Notes under the pieces: generated by a model
Database searches by the model: none
Seen by the model: only the letters and a program-made list of their open reading frames with translations
Told to the model about the DNA's origin: nothing
NCBI GenBank assembly: GCA_964019135.1
Contig: OZ025263.1
Location: 33,334,133-33,398,132, forward strand
DNA: 64,000 nucleotides
Reading direction: 5' to 3'
Source: Arenicola marina
Taxonomy: Eukaryota > Annelida > Polychaeta > Arenicolidae
Made by a program: the position numbers and the translations under genes
Shown here: piece by piece, positions 12,301 through 23,489 of the stretch
Layout of the letters: each line of letters opens with the position of its first letter
How positions within the stretch are numbered: position 1 is the stretch's first letter

Positions 12301-13908
12301 TCCCCGCCTGGTGTCGTCTTGTCCCCGCCTCGTGTCGTCTTGTCCTCGCCTCGTGTGGTCTTGTCCTCGCCTCGTGTCGTCTTGTCCTCGTGTCGTCTTG
12401 TCCTCGTGTCGTGTCGTCTTGTCCTCGCCTCGTGTCGTCTTGTCCTCGCCTCGTGTCGTCTTGTCCTCGCCTCGTGTCGTCTTGTCCTCGCCTCGTGTCG
12501 TCTTGTCCTCGCCTCGTGTCGTCTTGTCCTCGCCTCGTGTCGTCTTGTCCTCGCCTCGTGTCGTCTTGTCCTCGCCTCGTGTCGTCTTGTCCTCGCCTCG
12601 TGTCGTCTTGTCCTCACCTCGTGTGGTCTTGTCCTCGCCTCGTGTCGTCTTGTCCTCGCCTCGTGTCGTCTTGTCCTCGCCTCGTGTCGTCTTGTCCTCG
12701 CCTCGTGTCGTCTTGTCCTCGCCTCGTGTCGTCTTGTCCTCGCCTCGTGTCGTCTTGTCCTCGCCTCGTGTCGTCTTGTCCTCACCTCGTGTGGTCTTGT
12801 CCTCGCCTCGTGTCGTCTTGTCCTCGCCTCGTGTCGTCTTGTCCTCGCCTCGTGTCGTCTTGTCCTCGCCTCGTGTCGTCTTGTCCTCACCTCGTGTGGT
12901 CTTGTCCTCGCCTCGTGTCGTCTTGTCCTCGCCTCGTGTCGTCTTGTCCTCGCCTCGTGTCGTCTTGTCCTCGCCTCGTGTCGTCTTGTCCTCGCCTCGT
13001 GTCGTCCTGTCCGCGCCTCGTGTCGTCTTGTCCTCGCCTCGTGTGGTCTTGTCCTCGCCTCGTGTCGCCTTGTCCTCGCCTCGTGTCGTCTTGTCCTCGC
13101 CTCGTGTCGTCTTGTCCTCGCCTGGTGTCGTCTTGTCCTCGCCTCGTGTCGTCTTGTCTTCGCCGCGTGTCGTCTTGTCCTCGCCTCGTGTCGTCTTGTC
13201 CTCGCCTCGTGTCGCCTTGTCCTCGCCTCGTGTCGTCTTGTCCTCGCCTCGTGTCGTCTGGTCCTCGCCTCGTGTCGTCTTGTCCACGCCGCGTGTCGTC
13301 TTGTCCTCGCCTCGTGTGGTCTTGTCCTCGCCTCGTGTCGTTTTTTCCCCGCCTCGTGTCGTCTGGTCCTCGCCTCGTGTCGTCTTGTACTCGCCTCGTG
13401 TCGTTTTGTCCTCGCCTCGTGTCGTCTTGTCCTCGCCTCGTGTCGTCTTGTCCTCGCCTTGTGTCGTCTTGTCCTCGCCTCGTGTCGTCTTGTCCTCGCC
13501 TCGTGTCGTCTTGTCCTCGCCTCGTGTCGTCTTGTCCTCGTCTCGTGTCGTCTTGTCCTCGCCTCGTGTCGTCTTGTCCTCGCCTCGTGTCGTCTTGTAC
13601 TCGCCTCGTGTGGTCTTGTCCTCGCCACGTGTCGTCTTGTCCTCGCCTCGTGTCATCTGGTTCTCGCCTCGTGTCGTCTTGTCCGCGCCTCGTGTCGTCT
13701 TGTCCTCGCCTCGTGTCGTCTTGTCCTCGCCTCGTGTCGTCTTGTCCTCGCCTCGTGTCGTCTTGTCCTCGCCTCGTGTCGCCTTGTCCTCGCCTCGTGT
13801 CGTCTTGTCCCCGCCTCGTGTCGTCTTGTCCCCGCCTCGTGTCGTCTAGTCCCCGTCTCGTGTGGTCTTGTCCTCGCCTCGTGTCGTCTTGTCCTCGCCT
13901 CGTGTCGT
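9349..13908 (-). repeat. 21-bp minisatellite array 1 (about 217 units)
   Basis: A tandem array of 4,560 bp, unit 21 bp. The reverse-strand unit contains GAGGACAAGACGACAC followed by GAGGC. The plus strand is nearly free of A, and each unit carries three CpGs. Because 21 is seven codons and the unit has no stop in any frame, all six frames stay open for hundreds of codons. Internal periodicities of 105 bp (variant GTGTGGTC at 11,282, 11,387, 11,492) and 168 bp (variant CACCTCGTGTGG at 12,615 and 12,783) show block duplication in exact unit multiples. Small indels near 10,690 and 12,385-12,412 shift phase. It is the expanded form of the E7 seed. Confidence 0.97.
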
Positions 13909-13967
13909 AAGGGATGCCCTGACCATACAAGTGGAAACTGACCCGCAGCGCGGGTAACCTGAGGTCT

Positions 13968-14057
13968 ATTTCACGAACTATTTGGTCGGATAAAATCATT
14001 TACATGGTGGCTTTAGTCGACTAAGCCCCGTAGTCGGTTAAACTGCGTTCGTGAAAT
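13968..14057. mobile_element. Foldback (palindromic) mini-element
   Basis: A 90-bp near-palindrome runs from ATTTCACGAAC to GTTCGTGAAAT, with an inner stem made of GGCTTTAGTCGACT and TAAGCCCCGTAG-type arms. The same element, in reverse orientation, is at 40,990-41,094 in F2. Copy F1 lacks it at the corresponding place (about 31,340-31,352). It is a small non-autonomous inverted-repeat element, class unknown. Confidence 0.6.
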
Positions 14058-14774
14058 CTGACAAAGGTCACTTCCGGTTTGTGACTGCCGCTCCGGGGCC
14101 TAATATTAATGAAGGAAAAGCTTCGTGTTCCGTTCAGTTGAGGTCAGTGCCACGATAATGACAAAGATACACTAGCGCAGTGCTGCTTACCTCAGTGTGG
14201 AGCGAGATCATTGATGCCGTGGTTTGGTCACCCTTGGTGACAAATATGGTGAAAGCGGGCAATATCATATGACAAAGCAGGCACTAACTGACAATCAAGG
14301 TATGCATGCAATATGTATCATTCACGATGTCCGCCTTTCTTTTAATATATTTAATTTTTATCCAGAATAATTTAAAGTCAGTTTTTATCCGCAGGTAAGC
14401 ATACGTGATGAGTAAAATATCACAACCTTATAACTGTAAATCCCTTTTACTTTCACCCCATTTAAATGATTTAACAATGTTGGTTTTAGTTCTATAAATG
14501 TTTGACAATATCACTATAAGTCCCCTTAAATGTCTCAATAATTTCTGCCTCTTTAAATGTTTCAATGGTATCTACGTAACAACATCAATAGGTATATTTC
14601 AATGTCACCGTTATAAAAAATGCAAATAAGTGTCTTTAAATTTATCAACCATACTCACATTCATATATGAATGTGAGTTGCCCTAAAATGCACGTTTTCT
14701 TGTTGAATTAGCGTTCAGCGTCTTAACGCTAATTAATTCCTGAAATTTACCCCCAAACCTACCGTAAGCATAAC

Positions 14775-15380
14775 GCGCTATGAAAACAACACTTATGAAA
14801 TAGACCAATCCAGGCTGTCAACCATTCACTCACGTCACTGTTGCTTTTATCCAGACACACCGCCTCTCATCCGACAACATGTTATCTTCTTTATAAGCCT
14901 AACGCGCTATGATTATTATATATCTTTATTCGTACTTGGAGTACAGATGACAGTCACAGAGAAAAAAAAAATCAACATCAACACACACAAAAAACCGACC
15001 GATTTCGGTCTGTGCTACTCAGTGCATAAATACTCGATGATGTCAGTTATGCCTTCATTGTCGTCAAAACCTGTATGTTGTGCCCTTAATTGCAAAAATT
15101 GTTTTATGGAACCGACACGCATTAAATGTTCTTCCGTGGCGCGATCACAATGATTTAAGATGTACTGCCTTAAGCGGCTGGCTGATAAAGCACTCAAATT
15201 GTACTTAATGATACGATATTTGTCACATATAAAATTTACACTGTTACTTTTATTGGATTAACTTCCCTTTAAGAATAACCGTGCACAGACATTCGTGAAA
15301 TTTATGAAAACAACACTTATGTAATAGAACGATCCAGGCTGTCAATCATTCATTGACGTCACTGTTCCTTTTATCCAATC
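14775..15380. repeat. Direct duplication of a 75-bp block E6 segment
   Basis: The sequence TATGAAAACAACACTTAT through GTCACTGTTnCTTTTATCCA occurs at about 14,779-14,853 and again at about 15,303-15,380, with a few substitutions. The two copies bracket an inserted segment (14,913-15,302). F1 has the equivalent block once. Confidence 0.7.
14913..15302 (-). mobile_element. Possible LINE 3' fragment on the minus strand
   Basis: About 390 bp is absent from the matching place in F1 (near 30,540). TATGA stands on both sides (14,908-14,912 and 15,303-15,307). On the minus strand the segment ends with GAATAAAGATATATAATAA, a polyadenylation signal and A/T-rich tail typical of a retroposed 3' end. It carries a minus-strand frame (15,015 to about 15,230) with the stretch LRQYILNHCDRATEEHL. 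I do not recognise that peptide. The insertion itself is well supported by the copy comparison, but the LINE identity is inference. Confidence 0.4.
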
Positions 15381-15949
15381 AAGTGGTGAAAAGAGATCTT
15401 CCACGTGCGTTAGTTCGGACAAACAAGTCGGACAAAGCAGCGTGTTACTTTCTTGTCAGTTTCAGAGATGAGCACTTCTCACTTGTACCTACCATCAGCT
15501 AGGATTGTCAATTTCATACTCACCAGTAAGGAAAAAAGACTCAAGCTTGGGCGGGGCTTAGTGTTGAAGCCTGGATCGGTCTATTGGATTCGGGATAACA
15601 CCCACAAAACGTAACGATGTCGCTAAAATCTCGCATCTCATTCGTTTGGTGCCGGTTCACAAGGCTGGTGCACATTTCCCATTTAATATTTCGCCTGTTT
15701 ACTTTAGGCGGTGAAGAGTACACTGCATAATGAAATTCTTTGGGTGGGAATAGACCACCGTTTCAAACCCGTGGTAAAAACGAACCCAGTTGAACCCAGG
15801 CGATGGAGTGAGACTGACGTTATTGCTCCCGCTGTAGTCATTTCATAGCCACGAAAGTTCACTTTTTCTCCTTGTCGACGCCGATGAAACCAGTCTGCAG
15901 ACTGTCTTGATTAAAATGGGGCGCTAGTAGGCGGGCGGGGTGGGAGGGA

Positions 15950-16355
15950 GGCGGGGAGGCTCAATCCCCTTGGATACCGCGCCCGGTGCTTTAACCCTCG
16001 ACTCACCTTCCGTTGACTGAAGGTCCCAGCGCCAGAGTTGTGAAATTCCCACACCGATAACTAGCTAATCGAGTAAATTTGCGCGGCGAGTGCCAAAAGT
16101 TGCCTTGTAACACTGAATAGTGGCAGGTCTTGGTTCGAAAGTAGTTGTAAATGTTTCACAAATGTTCGTAGAAGCCAGGTAGGTTACTGATTTGGAGATT
16201 CAGCCATTAGAGATACAAGGCATTGAAGTGGGTGTTGACGCTCCGTGGCAGCCGTCGAGTCGTATAACCTCTTCTTATTTAGCTCGTCGCGGCGCATTCC
16301 AGGCCTTCAGCATAGCCTTCTCCTATTGGCCTGACGCAAAAAAACCGTGACCTGA
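15950..16355. other. Unassigned sequence between block E6 and the LINE fragment
   Basis: This stretch has no visible counterpart in F1 or F2 and no open frame of note. It lies immediately 5' of the Crack/Daphne-like LINE fragment and may be LINE-derived or host flank. I see no specific feature. Confidence 0.4.
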
Positions 16356-16357
16356 AA

Positions 16358-17545
16358 CGGCTCTAGAAGTGCTAAAGAATTATTTAACCGATCGTAAACA
16401 ATATGTTGAAATTGATAACTATGGCTCCGAGTTGGCCCATTTAACAACAGGAGTCCCCCAAGGTTCAATACTGGGTCCGCTTCTTTTTATCATTTAGATG
16501 AATGATATCACATCGGCTAGCGACCTCTTTCATTTTATATTGTATGTAGATGACACTACTCTGATAGGTACCTTAAGCCCAGTACAAAATGATACATCAG
16601 CATCCTCCAGTGCCTTATTAAACGATGCACTAAGTATTATAAGCAAATGGTTAAATGACAGTAGACTCTCATTAAATCCTAGTAAGAGTAAATTCATGGT
16701 CTTCCATATGCCTGGCAAGAAACAGCAGTTGCCAGATATTGTAATAAATGATGTAAAAGTTGAATGCGTAGATGAATTCAACGTGCTGGGTTAAACAATC
16801 ACCAAGAATATGAAGTAGCATAGTCATGTTGACTAGATCTGCATTAAAATCTCAAAGGCCCTGGGAATACTGAATAGACTCAAACATACTCTTCCCAAAT
16901 ACACTCTTTTAACTATATACAATTCCCTCATTCTTCCGTACATAAACTACAGCATACTAGCTTGGGGTTACTGTGGGGAACGAATATATAAACTACAGAA
17001 ACTATCATCAATTAAAAAATAATAATCTCCCCACGTGCTTCTCACAGATCCACATGACACGTTCCAACGAAATACACTCACATAATACAAGATATAAGGA
17101 TTATGCTCATACAAGTAGAGTTTACCATGATTATGCGAAGAAATGCATTAGTCATTGCCTAATTGAAATTGTAAATACCGAACCGGCAATAATTTTAGTT
17201 AAGATCAATACGCACAGCCTGATAGGATTCTCAAAGTACATTAAATGTAATATCATAAGCAATTATTCTGATCATTGTAGTCTTTTGAATTGCCATACAT
17301 GTCAGAAATAAAATTAGCCCCTCCGCCTTGCCCCTCCCCTCCACCGCGACCGCTCCCCCGCCCTCCCCTCCCCCCCACCCACTATTTGAGTTCCAGTTAT
17401 ATCATTCGTCTATGTTACAACAACTCCAGGTGGCTCAGCCGAGAGCGGTGTTCAACCTTAGTCTGACTTTATCTTTCATCTATGATCATTTATGTATTAT
17501 ATATTATCGCATTGACGAATAAATGATTTTGAATCTTGAATCTTG
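16358..17545 (+). pseudogene. Crack/Daphne-like LINE fragment (reverse transcriptase)
   Basis: This is a decayed 3' portion of a non-LTR retrotransposon. In order: NYLTDRKQYVEID, then GVPQGSILGPLLFII (RT motif B), a TAG stop at 16,495-16,497, then MNDI and FHFILYVDDTTLIGT with an intact YVDD catalytic motif, then SLNPSKSKFMVFHMPGKK and EFNVLG, then a TAA at 16,792-16,794. The frame continues as ISKALGILNRLKHTLPKYTL and LPYINYSILAWGYCG. A last frame (16,973-17,311) encodes the usual C-terminus with HSHNTRYK, THSLIGFSKYIK and NCHTCQK. The 3' end is GACGAATAAATGATTTTG followed by a GAATCTT-type terminal repeat. The intact family copies RNA into DNA at a nick, but this copy is broken by at least two stops and an internal deletion. 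It occupies the place of block E5 in R1. Confidence 0.85.
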
Positions 17546-17779
17546 AGTGACTGTTACTTTTGGGATGAGGCCAACAATTGAGAGGATGCTCACTATAGCG
17601 ACAGTTTTCCGGATCTGAAGGGTCAATATGGATATGAAGTATCAAATGTAGATCTGAGGGGTCAATCTGGATCTAAGGTGTCAAATCTGGATCGTAGGGG
17701 ACTATCATGTCACAAATAAAGTCACAGTCAAGTCAATTGTTAAAGTCAAGGTCATTAAGGTCATTGTTCGGCGTCACAA
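17546..17779. repeat. Degenerate 24-bp-scale repeats (GGATCTGAGGGGTCAAT type)
   Basis: Between the LINE tail and block E4 there are about four degenerate copies of a GGATCTnAGGnGTCAA(A/T) motif (17,612-17,700). No gene is seen. Confidence 0.5.
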
Positions 17780-18720
17780 TGAGTACATGCCAATGTTACT
17801 GTAATGGGAACGAAAGAGGCGATGTTTCCATGCATAGCTTTCTGGAAGCATATGAACGCCCCCTTCACCTTAACCATGCTCTAGCTCATGTAGATGTAAC
17901 GTTCTTCACTATAGTGACTCTTATGTTGGCGATGTCATATCTGACGGCTGGTGTACGACTTGCGACTTTGAGTGTTGTGGCGGACCTAGTGCTTTCGAGA
18001 AGTAGAACTTTTGCGCTTCATCACGATTATGAAGGATCAAAAATCAAGAAAACGCATTTTTGTTTCTTCAAAAACTGCTATTTCAGAAGAAATGCATATC
18101 TCGCGATCGGTCTAATCAAAGATTGTCTTTAGAATATTTGATCTAATAACCTACATTAACCTAGATTCCGCTGTCATTATAGTTCCCTAGAACACAAGCA
18201 GAGATAAATAGAGCAGCTAACTAACCCTTGGCAAGCCAAAGGGAATGACTTGAGATATCAGTGCGGCCAACCTGATAGGTGCCCTGATTGCAGACCACTT
18301 TGTCATGCCTTCCAAGCACTATAGTTTTGCTTTATACTGCGAGGATGTTTCTCACTTTTATTGCGGAAGAAGACAGGAATGAAGAGCCAATAAAAATCGG
18401 GAATACAAGGCCCCGGTAAAAAATGTCTGGATGACGTGGACCACCGGGTGCAAGAAGGTGGGCGCTGAGGGTAGAGGGGGAATAAGACAAGGAGTGCGGG
18501 ACAACAGGGCGGGATGGGCGGTGAGACAACGGCTCAGGATGTAAGACCTGAGCACTGTGAAGAGAACTGTATGGGGCAAGGGGGCGGATGGGGGGTAATA
18601 CAAGAGAGGCGGAAATGGGAGACAGGATGCGAAAGGGGAAGAGGCATTGGAGTAGACAGTAATAGCGCGAGGGGATGGAAGAGCAAAAAAAGAATAAAGG
18701 GAAAACCAAGAAAGCAAAAC

Positions 18721-18884
18721 AGGGGCGGATCCAGGGGGCCGACACGGCCCCGCCCCCCTTTCAGGGCCGACATTTATATCATTTAGCATAGGAGAACCGA
18801 AACCGCCCCCCCCCCCCCTATCCATCATATCTGGATCCGACCCTGAAACCGGCCCCCTCTATCCAGATTTTCTGGATCCGCCCT
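18721..18884 (+). mobile_element. 164-bp hAT-like MITE
   Basis: A short element with inverted ends: AGGGGCGGATCCAG at the left, and CTGGATCCGCCCT at the right. It is flanked by the direct repeat GCAAAAC (18,714-18,720 and 18,885-18,891), a 7-bp match that extends to 8 bp with one mismatch. This is in the size range of hAT target duplications. It sits inside block E3 of R1. In F1 and R4 the element is missing but two copies of the GCAAAA-type repeat remain, separated by 3 bp. The interior is C-rich and non-coding, so the element could only have moved with a transposase supplied from elsewhere. Confidence 0.75.
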
Positions 18885-20730
18885 GCAAAACGAGCGCAAC
18901 GGATGGAAGGGGACGCAGAAGGGAGGACTGAGGAAAGGAAAGAGTGGATAGTTCACTTGACTTAACGAAACTCTCAATCTGTCAGACATTGTTTGGCCAC
19001 CCAAGTTTGAAGGAGGATCCGAACATGATACGCAAGAAAATCAAACGTAATAACTGTTACGAGACCGAGATCGGAGGGAGGGGGACACTGTCGTGGTCAC
19101 GCGACACTGCAAAACCTCTCGAATATATTCTCAGCTGTCTCAACCCACACTCCAACCATTATCGCTTATCACAGCTCACCACAAAACTAGTCGATTGATG
19201 TCTGAAGGGTGACGATCCCCCGAACACCTGGCCAGCCATCTTGGATCTTCTCCAGAAAAGCAATGGGGCATTGGAACTCCAGGAGTTGAAGCGACAGTCA
19301 TGTTATTGCCACCCTCGGGTGGACCATTTGTCAGCTATCCCAATACTGAATGGTAATTACTTAACATCATATGCAAAATGCTCTTATTCTAGTCGCGTAC
19401 ATTTTAATATCTCACGCGGCTACGAAACACGATAAATACCGTGCTTTCTGTGTAATAAGAGCCAAAGTCGGTCCGCCTAATATCGGTTTTATTCGTAAAA
19501 TGGGTAACTAAAGAACCAGCAGCACTGCATTCGCAAAAATAAGAGACATCCATTAATATTTATATTAATGTTTGCCAGAAGGCTATGCAACGAGCGAAAC
19601 ACTGGTAGAAATGGCTCCGTGATGTCAATAGACTCCACAACATGACTATCTGCTAAATGGCACCCTCTTTACTTATGGAAATGAGCTGGTAGATAGATGT
19701 GCAGATCTCTGTCATTGTGTCGTTGGTCGTTGTCTCTGCAACACATCACTGTCCTTTCTGTCTGACTTCACTTAGCTTTTACGACTTTATATTCTGATCA
19801 TGAATAACATGCATAACCTAAAAGAACATTATAGAAGAGGACCTTTACTTTGCATATTTGAGAGCATTGAGATTGCGAGCGAGAATTAAATTATCAGGGG
19901 AGAAAGCCAAACCTTCTTTTTTTGCGGCGGGACACCATGATTCCAGAGTATAGAAGCTTTTCTTGTGAGATGAAAGGTTGACAGTATAAAAGTTTGTACT
20001 TATTTATTGCATAGTGTCTACCATACGACTGTCACTTTCGCAAAGCTCAGCGACCCAAGAAGAATATGGAGGGCGCACAGTTATTAAGTATCAATGACAA
20101 AACTTCATGACCGATATATCGATATATCGATATAAGTTAAACCTCAGATCTGATGTGATTGGCTACTTCCCGAATAATAAAGAGACCCGCCCACCTCATG
20201 GGCCATTATTTTTTACCATGACGGTTTCATCAGAGCTGGAATGGAGCCCCTGGTGGGCGAGGGTGAAACTATACGTGTCTTCGTTACACAGAGCTTAACG
20301 TTGTCCTTAACATCGAGCTCCTCGTCTCACCCAATCACAAGCCAGCCTGCCCCACTGCGCCCCCCCCCCCCCCACCCCCGCACTGCCCATCACAGCGCCG
20401 TTGGAACCCAGTCTTTATGTAAGCAGTACACGTGCCCATGTCCTTTCATATGAAGTAAACCTACGCCGTCTTTTTTGGCCTCAGGTTAATTAGACTCCAG
20501 GAATAACAAACTTCTTCTTGTAGCTCATTAACCACAGTATCTGCTGTCCGCGGTACATGGCTTAAACACATGCTTTTTACGCCTCTACTCTACCGCTCGG
20601 TATTTATTGAGGTTGTGTTGCATAGATTCCGTGTACTCCGGTAGTTTAATCGCCATGACTACCCCATGCTTGCTACGGACGTTTAAGGGGGACGGCTGAC
20701 ATATATTGGCTTCTTTCTACTATATTTCTT

Positions 20731-23489
20731 TATATCTCATTTTATATTATGATTTATAACATATATGTGTGTACCCCGCTATTTCGCCTAAATTCCATAA
20801 CATATGCAAACAGGAATCTACATGTAAAATGCGTGATTACGAGTATGAGCAAACGCCTTTATGACTCACATAACCGGATGTAGTATGAACGTGGGAGGGC
20901 TCGGATCTTCAACTAAGAGAACCGACGTCATGAACGTGAGAGGGAAAGCACGCGTCCATCTATTGTTTGCAAGATGTCCATTTCAACGCGTCTGTAGAAA
21001 CCCAGTTAGAAAAGAGTTTGACGGAAAAGACTGTTAACTAGCCATCCTCTCCAGCAAGAGGAATGGCCATTCTCTTAAAAAATACATTCGAATTAATGTA
21101 CGCAATATGAAGAAAGACGAAAAAGATACCTATTGTTTTTTTTTATACATAACGATGTCTGGCAATACATTTTCTTTAGTTAACATAATTTAATTATATG
21201 GATCTAATCGAGACCACCATGAGTTTTATTGTAATATGCACAAGGTAATTGAGAGTTTAGATAACCCCAGTATGATTATTTGTGGCCATTGGAACCTTGT
21301 CCTAGACTTTGAGCTGGACACAATTGGCTATAAACGTGAGAATAATACTATGGCAAGGAGAACCGTCGATACAATGATAGACACATTTTAACGTATTGCC
21401 TCATGGAGGGTTAACTCCCCACACACAAGGCGCTTCACCTGGACTAATCAGCAGAGAAAGAGCCAGAGAGCAAGATTAGATTTGTTCTGGTATCCTCACT
21501 CATACACGCTGCTGTCCAGACGGCAGATATTAGATCGAGGTATCGAACAGATTACTCCTTAGTTAGCGATAACGTTGATTTTTATCGGGCAGATAGAGGT
21601 ATTTTGGAAGGATTTTGGAAATTTAACACATCACTTTTGAGAGATTCTGAATATGGACAGCTGGTAGCTGAATGTATTTTACATACAATGGAAATGTACC
21701 AAGTTTCGGCTGAGAATAATAGTACTGGCAGCACTAATTTGATAATTAATGATCAGTTGTTCTTTGTAATGCTAAAGTTGGAAATCAGGGGGAAAACAAT
21801 AATCTATAGCAGTCATAAGAAAAGGGTTCTGCAGCAGGAAGAGATTAGTTTAGAGCGACAAATCAATGAACTTGAAACATGTAATGAAGATAGCCAATCG
21901 GGCTATTTCTAAGCAAGAAGAAATATTGAAGGAGCAAATGCACTACTATTAATTTTTGTACAGAAAGCAAGATAAGAAAAAAGCTGACTGTCATATTTCA
22001 TCTTTCTTAATGAATGAAGATGTGTAAAGATGAAGCGTAGCACAGAGAGAGTTGTGTTGAAGGGATATTGAGATGAACGAAATGGCAGAGGTTGTGATGC
22101 ATATGAAAAAAAATGATAAGTCACCTGGCAGTGATTGGCTTCTCGTTGAGTTTTATAAATTCTTTTGGAAAGATATAAGGCCGTTTTTATTAAGAAGCCT
22201 CCAGTATGCATTAAACTCTCAGACTCCCTCCGTAACACAAAGACAGGATGTGATTACGTGTCTACCAAAGGGAGATAAGCCAAGAGCTTTTATGAATAGT
22301 TGTGTTATCAACAATGGCCTTTTCTCAGGTTTTTTCTCCTCAGTTTATTTCGCCGGGTATGCATTTTGTGTAAATCTGAAAGATATTATTAGCATTAATT
22401 ATAGCCACACGTTAGCGGAATATGAACAAGTTTTAACGATATATGGCAAGATAAATCTCTCTCTACGAGGGAGAGTGACTGTTGTTAACGTGATCGCCTT
22501 GCCAAAACTTGTCCATGTCTTAACCGTACTTCCAACAAGGGGGAAAAAATACATTGATAGAATAAATAATGTCATTCGTAAGTTTGTGTTTATCGAGGTG
22601 AGCATTTACATAGGAATTCGCTGTTGCAAACCTCAGGATTTTTTTTTTTTAAACCCACATCATGTAGATATAAATTTCGTAGACTTTTATAATTTGATTC
22701 ATTGTATACCCCACGAATGAAAAGAGGCGTGTAAAATGCCAGTGCAAAACTACCGCATGTATCTTGTAGCTGGGCAGCGTCTATTTTAAATTCACAACAC
22801 CTATGCAAATATATTTATAGAAAACTGGTTGGGTCCTTGGATTATCATGTAAAGAATGAAGAAAAGAAAAGTGGGCAGAAGTATTTAACGAGCAAATAGA
22901 TAGCGGCAAATGGAGTCAAATTTATGCTTGCACTGTACCATTAATGAAAGTACGAGCAGCTTCCAGTATTTAATCTTACTTCGAGCATTTGTGACGAACA
23001 TGTTTCTATCTAAATGTAAGTTGAAACCCAATGATAGATGTGATTTTTGCGGAAGCGAACTAGAAACTATAGAGCATTTGGTGCTTAGTTACCGGCATAA
23101 AAAGCCTTTGTGGTCTCTTTTGGTACTATGGTTAAATGAGTCATGCACTTTATCCTTACCAGTGGATTTTCAGTCATGTATATTAGCTGAAGGTGAAACC
23201 TTATACAACTAACTTATTAATCATGTATTTTTTAATAACCAAGCAGTATATATGAAGATGTAAATGGATGAATGTAGCTCCGAATTCTATCGGTATTAAA
23301 ACCACTATCATATACATGTATCATTATAAATTAGAAAAGTACACGTCCAAAATCGCCAACTTTGCAAAGAAATGTGACCCTCTCTCAAACTCTTTAAAGT
23401 TTAACTATTGACGAATAATACTTGACTTGACGAACTTGTATATCTGCATTTTTGTTATGGAAATAAAGAAATTAAAACAATTTTTTTTC
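20731..23489 (+). pseudogene. Tx1/L1-type LINE ORF2 relic (endonuclease, RT, C-terminal CxxC)
   Basis: A degraded LINE ORF2 in several frames. The endonuclease region runs from about 20,860 (MNVGGLGSSTKRTDVMN) through LQDVHF and ARGMAILLKNTFE to IICGHWNLVLD at about 21,276-21,308. There the family's GDxN catalytic aspartate is replaced by histidine. RFTWTNQQRKSQRARLDLFW and the linker GFWKFNTSLLRDSEY (21,610-21,655) follow. The RT N-terminal part is at 22,073-22,280 (KSPGSDWLLVEFYKFFWKDI, ITCLPKGDKPRAF). The core with the YxDD motif is deleted. The post-RT part LSLRGRVTVVNVIALPKL is near 22,460, and the C-terminal RCDFCGSELETIEHLVL is near 23,036. The 3' end has GGAAATAAAGAAATTAAAAC. The intact enzyme nicks and reverse-transcribes at the target, but this copy cannot. 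It separates repeat copies R1 and R2. Confidence 0.85.

Larger units (their letters stand above)
8235..20730 (-). repeat. Large repeat copy R1 (blocks H to B, reversed)
   Basis: This is a reverse-oriented copy of the large repeat, recognised by collinear similarity to F1 and F2 on the other strand. The order is H (8,235-9,000), G (9,000-9,312), the expanded 21-bp array, E6 (13,910-15,950), E4 (17,780-18,330), E3 (18,330-18,930), E2 (18,930-20,100) and B (20,100-20,730). Examples: 20,560-20,720 is the reverse complement of 34,545-34,700, and 19,200-19,260 is the reverse complement of 35,880-35,940. Block E5 is missing, replaced by a LINE fragment. The copy carries three further insertions. No coding function is evident. 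Confidence 0.85.

Noticed and set aside
9309-13999. Very long reading frames (over 1,400 codons) on both strands, giving SSCPRLV, RRGQDDT, EARTRRH or GEDKTTR repeats
   Set aside because: All six frames are open because the 21-bp unit is seven codons long with no stop in any phase. Frames switch at small indels, there is no start context, and the flanks are non-coding repeat.
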